From Rhodosporidiobolus odoratus (taxonomy: Eukaryota > Basidiomycota > Microbotryomycetes > Sporidiobolales > Sporidiobolaceae): DNA of 64,000 nt. Shown here piece after piece: positions 1-12,016 of this stretch (its first letter is position 1; each line of letters starts with the position of its first letter). Both the position numbers and the translations under genes were made by a program. Under the pieces are notes generated by a model that saw nothing but the letters and a program-made list of their open reading frames with translations, was not told the DNA's origin and did no database searches. The stretch is taken from NCBI GenBank assembly GCA_034387635.1, contig JAOANU010000028.1:1-64000 (forward strand), written 5' to 3'.

Positions 1-319
1 CAGCACGAAGAGTCGAGAGGAAGAGAGGGAGGTAGCCCTGACTTTGTAGCGCAAGGGCGGTAGCAACGAAAAAAAGTGGGAGAGGCGCAAGGTTAATCTT
101 CGTGACCACGCAGTCTTCTGTAGTTCACCTGTCTCAACCGCGACATCGGGGCGTCGTCAAGCGCGTTGAGCGTCAAATAGCGGAGAACAAACACCCGAAA
201 ATCTCCAGATCAAGGCAAAGTTGGGCGATCAAATCGTGGCTGCGTAGGCGATCACCTCGAGCCTGTAACGGCTTGACGAAAGGATTGCAGAAGAGTACAG
301 TGTCGGGGAGGAAAGAAAG
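1..319. other. 3' flank of MMS2, no gene seen
   Basis: This stretch lies downstream of the MMS2 stop codon and probably holds its 3' UTR and terminator. It is purine-rich. I see no exon with family resemblance on either strand, and the window edge cuts whatever lies further left. Confidence 0.5.
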
Positions 320-1733
320 CTAAAAGTTGGTGCCCTCGGGCGGCTGAGGGAGCTTGCGGTTCGTCGGCGAGGCCATATCCCTGCAGCGACAGACGGATCA
401 GCGGGGTTTCGCGAGTCCAAGCGAGCGAGAAGGGCGAAAGTGGGGAGACCGCGACCGGGAGAAGGGAGATGCGCAGGGAGGAAGGGAAAAGGCGAAAGTC
501 GAGCGGACGATGGGAGGGTACGGGGGCGAGTAGGGACGGAAGGGGTGCACTGAAGGGACGTCGCTGACAGGGAGAACCGACGAAAGTGGCAAGGGGAAAG
601 AATGCAAGAAATGCTGCAGCCAGAGAGAGAAGAACGCACCGCCTCAGCTCCACCAAGACCGTCTCGAGAGTGTACTGATGCCTCCAACCCGAGAGGACAC
701 CGAGTTTCCCAGCGTCAACCTGCGTCAAAAGCGAGAAAAGGCGAGCCAAGTCAGTACGTCTTTCCGCGCGAACCTCGCCGGCGCACATTCGGGAACCGAA
801 AGGCTGGCCCTGCACGCAACATTGAAGAGCGTCCCCCGCCCACAAGTAAAGAGAAAAGACCCACCTTGCCCGTCGACTGATCCACGCAAGGCAAGTTGAT
901 CTTGGTCAAAAACTTGATCTCGGGCGGCACATCAGGGTACGAGGAGCCGCAGTTGATAGAGAGGGAGTAGATGCGGTTCTCGTGCACGGACTAGCAGCAT
1001 TTAGGGCGGCGAAGGAACAGACAGACGGAGCAAAGGGGTCGTAGCGAGACAAAGGTGTGCCGGCAACAAGAACAGCGTGGCGCGATGTCGAGGTCAGAGC
1101 CGCAAAATCGAGCCCAAGTCGATGTGTAGACCAGGAAGCAGGTAATGGCAGATGGAACAGCCGAAGCGAAGAATGAGGATGGGAAGGGAAAGAAAAGGTC
1201 AGCAAAGCGTTTCGTGGATGAGGAGTAGGCTAAAGACCGGTGAGCGCCCGCCTTGCCGTCTTTGCCGTGTTCAACTGAGTACAGGGCCCACAGGGACCGT
1301 CTCACACCCATGTCCAGTGGAGTACAGCGCCCTGCGACTTGTTTGCCCAAGACCATTGTCGACGGTTTCTCCCCCGGCCGCGGACGCAGAGTCACGGCGC
1401 CCCAGTGACAGCCCGGTACACAGAGACAGGTGGAAGGGACGCACATGACCGGGTCCGATGATAGTACCGTTCCAGTTTGACATGTTCATCTCTTCACCGT
1501 CCTGCAAGCCATACGAGCAGGTGCCATCTCCGATACCCTTTTCACCCTTTTCGAGTTCTTCGAGTAACCTGAAGGAGCGTGGAACCTGTTGGGCAACCGA
1601 GAGGAAGTGGGAAGATGGTGATGATGAGGTCGAAGCGGGGGGAGGGGAACGAGGCGAGGGAGCAGGAGCAGAGGTCAGTACGCGGTACAAGATGCGGGTA
1701 GAGGGCAACCGACCTCATGCTCACCTTTGCCAT
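320..1733 (-). CDS. MMS2: Ubiquitin-conjugating enzyme variant Mms2/Uev1
   Basis: This is the catalytically inactive E2 variant that pairs with Ubc13 to build Lys63-linked ubiquitin chains, chiefly on PCNA in error-free post-replication repair. Five exons give exactly 138 residues (the yeast protein is 137): 1733-1725, 1585-1445, 990-865, 719-640 and 380-320. Joined, they begin [20 protein letters not shown] and run through [26 protein letters not shown] and TKIN, ending [12 protein letters not shown]. All are signature stretches of the UEV family. The position where active E2s carry the catalytic cysteine lacks it, as expected for a UEV. The first coding exon is only nine bases, ATGGCAAAG before GTGAGC, and is supported by the in-frame VPR junction. 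All splice phases agree. It diverges from the RhoGAP gene to its right. Confidence 0.93.
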
Positions 1734-2492
1734 GATCAAGTCGAGGAAAGTTGAGAGAACGAGACCCGGAGATCTAACTTGAACGAGGTTAGAGACGAGG
1801 ACAAGTCGTTCACTTTGCTCTCTGGGTCGGTTCTAGTGGCACTGCACGCAAATCCATCTCCTCTCGAGCTGCTCAGTACCCCGTACAGCTTGTCAGACGA
1901 GAGACAAAACGCGTTCAATGGACAGTGTTGTCCTTGTTCGCTTATTGTTTACCGGTTCCATTCTCGAAGTGATTGTAGTCGACGCGCCTAAACAGTCTCA
2001 CCGACTCGCTCGCTTGACGCTACCAGCTCTGACAGCTCGACCCGCACCTCCGCTCTTTACTCGGGCGCCAACTCGTTCACCCCCACCTCACCTTCCCAAG
2101 ACCCGCCTCCTTCAAAACTCTGCCGCTGTTCCTCTCAGGATACAATCAAGGTACACTGTCGCAACTCTACAGCATCTGCTGTTCGACCGACGGATCCAAC
2201 AAACGGCGGACGAGGTTCTGTGACGACTCAGGAGTACCGGCTGCGCGTCGGACAACTCAACCCCAGGTGCACTCGACCAAAGGCGAGACACGCCGGCGAA
2301 ACACGAGACATAGATTCACAAACGCTCAGCGAATGTGGGAGAGCCGCGGCCCAACGTGCACACAGGAACGACCACCTTTGCGGCCCTAGATATTGCCTCG
2401 AACAACCCGACTCCTCCATGCCGAAACTCCTACTGACAGGTTGATCCCCCGCAACAGCTTCTAGCTCTCCCTAGAGCCGTCGACCATCGCGC
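1734..2492. promoter_or_regulatory. Divergent promoter region, MMS2 / RhoGAP
   Basis: These 759 bp separate the two start codons and must hold both 5' UTRs and promoters. The open frames inside start on weak codons and resemble no family. I cannot place a TATA box or a specific factor site with confidence. Confidence 0.45.
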
Positions 2493-5400
2493 ATGGCGGA
2501 ACCTCGATCCTCCATCTCCTCCCATCGCTCCCAGTCCTCAAACATCGCTTCCGACTCGCGCCGTCCCTCTCAGAACTCGCAGTACGACTATACACCCTCC
2601 TCCTCTCGCCAACAGTCCTTCTCCTCGGCCAATGGGACCGCTCAACCCGTCGCAGATGGACCCGCCTCCGCGGCCGCAAGTGGATCCGGCCTTATTTTCC
2701 CCGGTCCAAACCAGGGGAGTAGGCCCACGATGAGCCCGAGGCAGAGCCACGACGCCGAAGAAGAGCAGGAACGGTTGAGCGGACCCGCTTCTCCGGGCAT
2801 GCAACAGCGAGACTACCCGGCTTCTTTCCCGGGTGCGCCAACCCGCGATCCACCTCGAGATCCCGCCCAGCATCCTCTTCCCTCTTCTCGACAGCAGTCA
2901 GTCGACTCGTCGGCGGGCAACGGACCCGTCTTTTCGTCTCCCTTCCCGCCCCCCTCTTCATCCCAACCCAGTCTGCCCTCGCCGCAGACCCAGTCTCAAT
3001 CGCATCTTGCTGCTTCCCTTTCCTCCAATAACCTCGCCCAGCTGCAACCGGTGCAGTCGTCGCCCGCTCCCGGCGGTGTCGAGCCTTCTCCGGATCCGAG
3101 CACCACCTCTTCGTATGCCGCAGAGAGTGATTACATCCCCGCGGGCTCATCCTCGCAAGGCGACTTCTCGCGTTCCGGCGAGGGACTCGGGCTTGGTCGA
3201 GGGTTTCTCGAACAGACCCAGCGGAAAGGGCTCGAGACGAGACGGCCCTCTCTCGCAGCAGTCGGAGCGGGTGGGCCAAGCTTCGATACGTTCTCTTCCC
3301 CGAGTGCGGCGGGACATGGAGAGCAGGAAGACACGATTCCGACGGGTTTCGACGAGGGAGTCTTGCGGGCGTTGTGCGATATGGACGTGCGTCCTTGTTT
3401 CCTTGTTTCCAGCTCGTTAGGATGGGTGGATTTGCTATGCCTTCTGCTCACGTTACCTGAGGGGCGACACCTTGGTCTCCTTGCTGACGCTCGACCTCGC
3501 CGTAGTGCGGAATGCCTCTTCTCCTCGAGCGAATGAAGCAAGGAATGGCGAGCTGTCGAGTATGTACCCGCTTTGCTTGATCGACGTCCGCCCTCCCTGA
3601 CGCCTAGTCCTCGCTTTCAGGAAGCATCGGTCTTCCTGAGAAAGCGTGCGCAGATCGAGGAAGACTATGCACGAGCGATGAGCAAGCTGGCCAAGTCGAG
3701 TATCGACGAGTATGGTCGGGGAGAAGGCAAGGCTGGGTGCGTACCGCATCCCGAGACTTCGCTGCAGCTGATCTTGATGCTGATACTTCTCCGTGTCTTT
3801 CTCATATAACGGATGTCCCGACCGATCCTCCTCATCTCGTCGCCGATCACTCGCCCGCATCGCGCCTACAGCTCCTTCGTCACTTCCTGGCTCTCCCTCC
3901 TCCGCACGCACGAGCTCCTTGGCGACAACCGGCAAAAGTTCGCCACGCAGCTGAGCGAGATGTCGGACGAGCTGTCGCAACTTGGAAAGGAGGTCGACAA
4001 AACTCGCAAGACGACGAGGGAGTTGGGGACACGGCTGGAACGTGCCTTGTTGGATCAGGAAGGGCTGGTTGAAAAGGTGCGTGTTTCTCCCTTTTTGCTG
4101 TCCCCATGCGATGGTTTGTCCGTCTGACTTCGGTCTGTCATCAAACCTCCGAAGGCCCGAGGACGCTTCGACTCAGCCGCGGAAGAGCTCGAGCGCCTCC
4201 TCATGCTCAAACAGGGCGAATCCTTCACGCCTTCCTCACTTCCTCATGCCGGTCTCTCTTCCTCCAACAATCCCTCAAAAGGTCGATCGTTCGGCAAAGC
4301 AATGTCGAAGCTCAAGGGACCGAAGAATCCAGCCCAGGTGGCGAAAGCGGAGGAAGAGGTGAGGATGAGGATGGGGCAAAGCAGCGACGCGTATCGGGCC
4401 CAGGTGCAGGGCGCGCAAACGGTCCGACAAGACTACTTCCAGACTCAGCTGCCTCGCATTCTCCGGGTCGGTCTGCAGAACTCGCTTGCCGTCTCGTTCT
4501 CCGCCTGACCCTTCCGTGCTTGCGCAGTCCCTCAAGGAGAGTGTGGATGAGGTCGACCTCGGCACGCAGTACCACCTCTCTCGATACGCCTACCTCTTCG
4601 AGAGCCTGCTGGTGACCGACGGCTTGACTATCTCTCCTGTGTCGGTCGAGGACGGTTCGTCTCTTCCCTCCGCTACTTTTCGGAGGCCATTGCTGACGCC
4701 TTCGCACCTGTAGGACCCGGCATCAAGTCTGTGGTCGACGTTATCGACGTTCGAGAAGACTTCAAGCTTTTCATGCAGCAGTTCGTGCTCAACTGGCAGG
4801 TCAGCGGGCAACGAGGTCCTCGGCGAGATGGACCCGCAGACGAAGGTTTCGTGCGTCCTGATCTTTCCTACTCAAGGAGGGACTTATAGCTCATCATTGC
4901 TTTGAGATTTGCGTTGCGCAGCCCAGCCGCCCTTCCCTTTCCCCTCGCGCATCGCACAGCAACCTTGCTGCCATCTCTTCCGCCTACTCTCCAGCCAACA
5001 CTCCTGCCGCACCGACGCGACCCACCTTCGGTGTCGATCTCGGCGAGCAGATGGCACGAGACGGCGTCGAGGTCCCGCGGGTGCTGGAGAAGTGCGCCGA
5101 GGCAATTGAGCTGCACGGACTGGATTCGATGGGCATCTACCGACTGAGCGGGACGACGAGCAGGGTGCAGAGGCTTAAGGCGGCGCTTGATCGAGGTGCG
5201 TGGCTGCTCGCTTCTGTGCTAGACTCCTCACCTTGTCCACGCTACGCCGCAGTGGCCCTGACCGGGCTCCGCTAATTTGCGAACAACCGCCCGCAGATAT
5301 CGACGGTACCAACCTGCTCTCCGAAGAACACCTCAGCGACATCAACGACATTGCCGCTGTCTGCAAGCTGTGGTTCCGCGAGCTACCAGAACCACTCTTA

Positions 5401-5984
5401 ACCTGGGAGCTTTACCATCAATTCATCGATGTCTCCAGTACGTGCTCATCCCTCGATCTCTCCATAGCTCGGCAACTTCCTCCGACGCTTTACTGACGCC
5501 TTCGTACTCGCAGAGATTGAGAACGACCGCCTTCGGCATATTCGACTGCACGAACGGGTGAACGAGCTGCCGGATCCAAACTATGCCACCCTCAAGTTTC
5601 TCATGGGCCACCTAGACAAGTCCGTACCTTTTTCAAGCTATATTTGCATCGTTTACCCGCACTGACCTGTTGCTCTCTTGCTCGTCGTGGCCCATCCGCC
5701 GTACTCCCGACTGCTTCTCCCCTTCTGTCTGCTCCGACTCACGCAGAATCGCCCAACAAGAATCAGTCAATCAAATGTCTGTCTCCAACCTCGCCATCGT
5801 CTTCGGACCCAATCTCCTCGGCGCTCCACCACCTCATCTCGCCGCGCAATACCTTCCTCCACCATCTTCGTCCGACGGTACGAATGGCGCGCCAGCGGGC
5901 GGAGGCGGTCTCGCTGACATGCAGTGGCAGAGTCGGTGCATCGAAACCATCTTGCGGCACTACCAGGAGATCTTTGTTGAGTGA
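2493..5984 (+). CDS. F-BAR and RhoGAP domain protein (Rgd1-like)
   Basis: This is a predicted GTPase-activating protein for Rho-family GTPases, acting at curved plasma membrane in polarity and wall-integrity signalling. The first 300 or so residues are disordered and rich in Ser, Pro and Gln. An F-BAR region follows (KRAQIEEDYARAMSKLAKSS, coded near 3620-3700) and continues as coiled helices to about 4800. The RhoGAP domain is coded from about 5025 to 5980: the arginine-finger region reads GIYRLSG, followed by LPEPLLTWELY and a SVSNLAIVFGPNLL motif. At least nine introns are needed; 3'-end joins are phase-consistent. The start is the first ATG of the long open first exon. The domain order matches the yeast Rgd1 family, but in yeast the F-BAR is N-terminal, so the long disordered leader is an extension. 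The exact substrate GTPase cannot be read from sequence. Confidence 0.88.
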
Positions 5985-6564
5985 TGGTGTTTCTTCTCCT
6001 ATTCCTTCCCTTCCCTTCTTTCCTCCCGCTCTCGATATGGCCGTCATTCTCGCAGGAGTAGTACCCTCGTATACCCATTCGTGCTTCTCTTTGCAGCCGT
6101 GTATCCCCCAGTTCCTTCTCTCCTGAAAGCGTGGCGCTAGGCTGCGCGAGCAGGTTGTCCGATTGCAGCGCACTGTTCTCTCTTTCTTGTCCAAGGTCCC
6201 TTCTCTTGCGGGGGACTGTTGACTCACGCAGTTCGAGCGTAGACGAGGACGTCAATGCACTGAAGAACGATGAGTCTTGCATTGTGGTGTGAGGCGAGAT
6301 GGATGCGAGAGTAGGGGGAAAACTATTGCGGAAAGAACGAAGGATACGACTAGACAAACACGCACGACGGACAAGCTGAGCCCCTCCACCATTCATCGAG
6401 GAACTCTTTTTCCGTCCCTCCCCTGGTCCACCATTACCCTGGTGCCGCAGACTCGTGCCAAGGAAAACGACGGTTTTCTCCCTTCCTGCTGTCCCCTGCG
6501 CCCCGCCCTCCTACCCATGCTACGTTCCCCGAGCCCCGAGCCATGTCATGACTCCCGCTCGCGC
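5985..6564. other. Convergent 3' intergenic region
   Basis: This 580 bp lies between the RhoGAP stop and the end of the opposing membrane-protein gene. It should hold two 3' UTRs. Pyrimidine-rich tracts are present. I see no exon or RNA gene. Confidence 0.45.
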
Positions 6565-7923
6565 TCAATCCCACACGAGCGAACCGCTCGTCGGGTCAAG
6601 GCTCGCGCTCATTCCACCTCCGACGGCCTTGACGGGAGGGGCGACGGGCTCTGAGCCGAAGAAGTTCTGAGAGCGGGGGCGGGCGTGCTGGCGAGCGGCG
6701 TTGAGCTCGGCGATTCTGTAAGCACGGAGGACGTCAGCTTGTACTGAGGAACGCAATCAAGGCGAGAAGCAAGGGTCGGCGTCCGCGAACACGATGGGGT
6801 GGTATGGAAAGACGCAACCAGGAGGAGAAAAGTGCAGCGTACTTGGCCCTGTCCTGTTCCTTCCGGTAGGCCGCCAACCTTGCCTCCTGTTCCCGTTCCT
6901 TCTCGGCCTTGAGAGCGTCCGCCTTTTCCTTCTTGGCCGCGTTCTCGCGCTGCTTCTTGGTGAGAGGAGCGGTGGCCATGCCGGGTACGACACGCTGCGG
7001 GGAGGCCGCAGCAACGAGTCCTGAAGGGGTCGAGGGGCGAGAGGGTTCTATCCGTGCGGATGAAGAGCAGGAGGGGCGAACAGCGGAACATGCGGGAGTC
7101 CAAGGTCAGCCCTGGCAACCCTCGACCTCTCGCAGAACACGCAAGCGCCGACGGCATCTCGGGATGACCACTGGGGGAGGAAAGAGAACGCACTCTTGGA
7201 AACAACGCTCGTCCATTCCCCATCATCCTCATCGAAGCTGTCTGGCCTTTCCCAGCCCTCGTCAACCTCCTGCCCCGGGACCTGCAACGAGTTGGGGTCT
7301 GCGCCCGCCTTGCCGCCCACCAGCTTCATCGTCCTGGCCACCTTGGGCTGCGGGTCGACGCCTTCGTCACGCATGTCGGCTACGGCGGCATCGAAAGAGA
7401 GGGCCGTCTTGGCGGCGTGAGCCTCGGCCGCAGCGGGTGGTGCGGGAGCAACGGCGGTGGAGTGCGCTTCCGGTGCGGGGGAGGATGACGGAGGGGAACC
7501 GGCCTTGGCTGAACTGGCCTTCTTGCCCTTCTTCTTCTTCTTGCCCGCTGCCGACTCGACTGCCTCCTGCGCAGCGACAGCAGCCTCAGTGACGGTCTCT
7601 ACCGCGCGCTGTACCACGGGTTGCTCCTTTGCAACTTGAACAGCGGACGAGGCTGCTACGACGACCTGGTCCTTGACCTCGGCGGCCTTTTCGAGTACGG
7701 GCTGGGCCTGGTCTAGGACGGTTTGCTGAGCAGGTGACTTCTTCTTCTTGTTCTTGCTGCTAGGTTTCTGTTGAGTTGAAGTCGAAGATTGAAGGGTGGG
7801 GGAAGGCTGGGACGATGAGGAGGAGGAGGAAGCGAACTTTGAGACGGCGTATCCACCTGCTAGTCCAGCTGCTAGGACAGCCAAAGTAGTGTAGTTTACA
7901 CCGAATGACTCTGTAGTCGACAT
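6565..7923 (-). CDS. Membrane-anchored protein with basic coiled C-terminus
   Basis: I do not recognise a named gene. Three exons join in phase: a long first exon from 7923, a second carrying KKQRENAAKKEK, and a last exon ending GSLVWD at 6565. Residues of about 13-30 form one hydrophobic anchor (LAVLAAGLAGGYAVSKF). A Ser-rich and Lys-rich linker follows, then Ala/Val/Glu repeats that look helical, a DDGEWTSVV motif, and a highly charged KEREQEARLAAYRKEQ coiled segment. The layout of an N-terminal anchor, a basic linker, a GxW motif and a KKQRxNxxKK tail is one I associate with conserved fungal proteins of unknown function that probably face the cytosol from the ER. That location is inference. 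Alternative shorter starts would lose the anchor, so the 7923 ATG is preferred. Confidence 0.75.
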
Positions 7924-8192
7924 GGTAGATCAGATCGAAGTGGAGAGTCTGAGAGGAGAAGCAGCAACAACGAGATCAGACGTGGCCGGATACATTTATG
8001 CTCGTTACAACTATCTCTACCGAGTACCGCATGTAGACCCAAGGGCTCGAGACACTCTCTGGGATTTATCTGTGCAGTAGTCTGAGTTATCGATATTGTT
8101 ATGGTATGCTTATTCACCTGCTCCCTCTCCTCCACTTGGCCCGACTGCAGTTCCCTTGCTTTTCCCACCTTACCCTACCTAGACTTCACAGC
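7924..8192. promoter_or_regulatory. Divergent promoter, membrane protein / SDR
   Basis: The two genes start 269 bp apart on opposite strands, so this short segment must serve both. I cannot assign a specific regulator site. Confidence 0.5.
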
Positions 8193-9881
8193 ATGCCTTC
8201 TTTCGACCGTCCTTACACCTACCTCATCACTGGGTACGCTGTTCTCCCCTTCCTCCACTTGCATCGCTCGTTCTAAACAACCTTCTCAACCTTCTCAACC
8301 CTCGCTGACTCTCAAGTCGCTGTCCTACCACAGGGCCTCCCGCTCCCTCGGCCTCGGATACGCCGAGAAGCTTCTTGCCGCCTCGCACAACGTCCGCGTC
8401 GTCGCCGCCGTTCGCAATCCCGCCAAGGCCGACCAGGTTCAGGCTCTCGCCAACAAGCCAGAGAACAAGGACAGGGTCTTGATTGTCGAGTTTGATGTCG
8501 AGAGGGAAGAGAGCGTCAAGGTACGCTCCAACTGTCCTTCTTGGTCTAGTTTCCGGGCGGGAGCCTGAGGCGAAAAACTCCGGACTAAGTGGGGGGAGAT
8601 TGAGGAACGGCGCTCCAGCTGCAAGAGCCGTCACAGCTTTGACACGCACTCGCTAGCATGAATTGGGGCTCGCTGCTTCGCCGCGGGGACGGCGTAACGC
8701 CTACATCGGCAGAGAAAGGTCACCCTACTCATCCTGGTCTCGTCTCTTTTCTTTGCAGGCTGCGGCCGAGAAGCTCGCCTCGCACCCCTTCCTCGAGAAT
8801 GGCCTCGACGCTTTGATCGCCAACGCCGGCGTCTTCTGCGGTCTCCACAAGACCCCTTCCCAGCTGTGCGTTTACCCTTTATGTCTGCCGCACCCGCCCA
8901 ATCCCTTCTGTGGTCGTGCTGATTCCCTCTGCCACACAGTGGTCTCGACGACCTTGACGCAAACTTCCGCGTCAACGTCTACGGTGTGATCCACACTGTC
9001 AACCACCTCTTGCCGTTGCTCAAGAAGGGTCAGGGCAAGCAGATCTTTGTTCTCTCCTCGATTGTCACCAGCTTCGGCGGGCCGTTCTGCCAAATGCCGG
9101 GCGCCGTCACCTGTACGTTGCTGTTCTCTTCTCCCGCTGTGACCCCACTCTTCATTTTCTCCTGCTACCGCGCAACTCTCTGTCCGATTGAGCGTGCGGG
9201 ACTCAGCAGCCTTGGCGGGAAGCGTTGCTGACTCTTCCTTTTTCTGACTTCCGCTAGACTCAATGTCCAAAGCTGCCGTCCAGATGTACACCGTCAAGCT
9301 CGCACGAGAACTCGGGCCAGAGGGTTTCACTGTCATTCGTACGTTTAGCAGCCCGGCTTTCGTACGGCCCGCTCCAATGTATCCTGACAACGCGCTGATG
9401 CTTCACGACGTCTCGGCCGCCTCCTTGACTCGCAGCTTTCCACCCCGGCTACGGTGAGCTGCCCTTTCCGTCCTTCATCCATTCTGGCGCATCCCCCTTC
9501 GAGAGTCGACTCGAGAACCTATCGAGAATCCGCCTTTCCTACCTTGACCCGGACTGACTCGACCCCTCACTTCCCCCTGCAGTCAAGACCGACATGAATC
9601 ACGATGGTGGTGGTGAGATCGAGACGGAAGAAGCCGTCACCTTGGCGTTCGTCAATTTCTATTTCCCCTCGTTTCAGTCCGATTGCTGATTCGACTTCCA
9701 TTCTCCCCACTGTTCCTCGCCCGTCTGACTTTTGTTCTGCTCACTGTCCGTCACCCGTCTCCTCTTGCGTTTGCGTCCATGAATGGTGCAATCTCGCAGC
9801 ACCAAGAACGTTCTCCTCGCGGCTACGCCGGCGGACAACTGCCGATTCATGAGCTACAGCGGCACCGACCTGCCATGGTAG
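8193..9881 (+). CDS. Short-chain dehydrogenase/reductase, NAD(P)-dependent
   Basis: This is a classical SDR of about 250 residues that transfers hydride between NAD(P)H and a carbonyl or alcohol substrate I cannot name. After splicing, the cofactor-binding motif reads TGASRSLGLG, and intron 1 interrupts the first glycine codon. The structural NAG motif is in ANAGVF. The catalytic serine lies in LSSIVTSFGG and the Tyr-Lys pair in YSMSKAA. The PG loop reads HPGYVKTDMN. About seven exons are required. The last begins after the CAG at about 9799 and ends in GTDLPW plus TAG. The C-terminal TPADNCRFMSYSG segment resembles fungal SDRs of the C-factor/sniffer type, which suggests a small-molecule or lipid aldehyde substrate; that is inference. 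Confidence 0.88.
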
Positions 9882-10082
9882 AATGGCGGGTCAGAGGAGT
9901 AGTCGAACAGAAACCGAAGTAGTATCCTGGCCCATGACTATCGTCCGCTCTCCTGCGAGCGAAAAGAGCCTGCTTCGGTCGGACGAAGAATGGTTCGCTG
10001 TTAGCGACGACAAGCTGTCTCTAGTTTCTAGCCAATCAGCTCTGGACAGCGTAAGGTGCAGCGCAAGTTGCGTCTCAACAAG

Positions 10083-11595
10083 CTACGACCACAAATTCCT
10101 AGCCGTCCACCACGTCGTGGCCCCCTCCTTGACCTTCCTAACAAACTTGAGCACCAGCGCATCCCTCTTCTTCTTATCTCCGCCGGTCAAGTCATCGATA
10201 AACAGGCTCATCTCGGCTTCAAGCCATCGCGGTTTGAGTGAGAAGAGCTCGGAGAAGCGGGTGGCGGCGTCGGGGGAGAGGGACGAAGGGGGGAGGTATT
10301 GCAGGGTGTCGAGGGGCGGGGGTCGATGGAGGATGAGACCCTGCGGAGAGAGCCCCGTCAGCCGGCTATTTCCGAGTGGATAGAATCAATGGACAGCGTA
10401 CGGCGAGAAGGGAAAGTTCGCAGACAGGAGCGAAACCTCCGCAAAGGCTCTTCCACCTGACGATAAAAGGGTCGAGCGGTTGTTGTCCAAACTGCCAAGC
10501 AGAACGGTCAGTTCTGTCGGTTGCTGTATGTTTGGTGCTGAAGAGAACAGTACTGACGCCTCGCTCTGCAAGCAGAACCACCCCGACCTCCCGGACGACT
10601 TGCCGTCCATCGATGTTCCATCTTTTTCGATACGCACCCTCCACTCTCTCCCCGAACCATTCGAGCACCTGACCCGCGACCTCATCGTTGCCACATTCGA
10701 CGGCGTCGAGCGCATCGAGCAAGTCCGCCTCGTTCGCCTCGGCCCACAGAGGTGACGAAGCGGCAGCAACTGCAGGCTTTGTCTCTTTTCCCTTGGCGGT
10801 CTTGTCCTTCTTTTTGGCGGCAGGAGCCGATCCATGTGCTATCTCGGCGGGCAGGGGGAGGGTCGATAAGAGGGATGGGAGAATGGAGAGGAGAAAAGAC
10901 GAGGACAACGGGCGCAAAAAGGTATTGAGGGTAACGATACGTTTCCGTGACAAGGCCGTGCGGATCTCGGCGTCCGAAGCGGGCAGACGAGAGCGTAAGG
11001 AGTCGAGCGTGTGCTTGTTGCGCGGGTTCGGCTGCAAATGGCGACTTCAGCCTGGAAGGAAACGGAAAAGAAGGTACTCCCAACGCACCTGTCCGTCCCC
11101 CACCATCTCATCCTCCACGCTCTCGCCCTCGTACTCGCAACCCTTGAGCATGCCTTCGAGCTTCTCCGTCCTCGCGACTCCAGGTACCGCCTCAAGCGTC
11201 TCATGCAGAACGGCCTCGATCTCGATGGGGTTCTCTTGCTTGCGCTTCTTCTGCGCCGGCTCTTCGCCTTCCTCGTCGCTCAGTCGGGTGTCCCCGCTGT
11301 CCCCTCTCCCGATGAACCATCGCTTTCTGCCTCGTTGCTCATCCCCACTCGCACATACGCAAAGCGAATTCGAGTTCTGCACGCCCCTCAACGCATACGT
11401 CTGAGTCGGAGTGACGAGTACTGCGCTGTCTTGAGGGTCTCCGCGTATCTCCAAAGGTGCTTGATCGAGTGCAGTTGAGGAGGAAGTAAGGAGGTTGAGG
11501 AGAGCGGGAGGAAGTGCTAACAGTTGGTAGCTGGGTTGGGTGGCGAGTACGGGGTCGCTTGCCTTGTCTGCAAAGGTGATGAGTCGCTCTGCCAT
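10083..11595 (-). CDS. DCC1: Sister chromatid cohesion protein Dcc1
   Basis: This is a subunit of the alternative clamp loader Ctf18-Dcc1-Ctf8, which loads or unloads PCNA and supports cohesion between sister chromatids. Four exons join in phase. The first codes the N-terminal domain: SYQLLALPPALLNLL, then IRGDPQDSAVLVT and TYALRGVQNSNSLCV, which match the beta-domain of the family. The later exons give the winged-helix C-terminal half: VLEWFGERV, PLDPFIVRWKSLC, LLAGLILHRPP, FSELFSLKPRWLEAEM and DALVLKFVRKV. The last intron runs from a GTACGC donor to CCGCAG. The protein ends WWTARNLWS. A Lys-rich insert of roughly 20 residues (KKKDKTAKGKETK) in the middle is not usual. The gene converges on the SDR gene with 201 bp between stops. 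Confidence 0.88.
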
Positions 11596-12016
11596 GATCG
11601 CTGGTCTTTACAAGCAGTGCCGAAGTGACGGCAACACAGACCTCGCGAGGCGTCGCAACGCGTCCACTTCCGTAAGCGGCATGCAAGTGTGAACTAAGCG
11701 TGGTACAGAATACTGACACGGCGTACTCAGATGGAGAACGCTCAGCAGCTCGCCGTGTTGCGCGCGCCAGAGTGGCTAGGACACGGGTGCTTAGGGAAAG
11801 GAATTGCAAAGCTGATTCTGAGGACAGAGAAACACGACGGGAATGGACTACACAGGGAGAACAAGGCCAAGTACGCGGGTGCATGGAGTAGCGAGCTACT
11901 ATAGAGCGACGATGAGGGGCCATCTATGCGATAAAGCCCGCTGTTGTAGTTCAAGAAAAGAAGTCAAGGTTCCGTTTTCTTTTTGTTTCTCCCTCTGCCG
12001 TCCAAGTGCTTCGATC
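11596..12016. promoter_or_regulatory. DCC1 promoter and metallothionein 3' flank
   Basis: This 421 bp lies upstream of the DCC1 start and downstream of the metallothionein-like stop, both on the minus strand. The open frames here on either strand resemble nothing and disagree with the surrounding splice grammar. Confidence 0.45.

Noticed and set aside
11339..11923. 194-codon minus-strand open frame
   Set aside because: It overlaps DCC1 exon 1 in another frame and continues into its promoter; a shadow.
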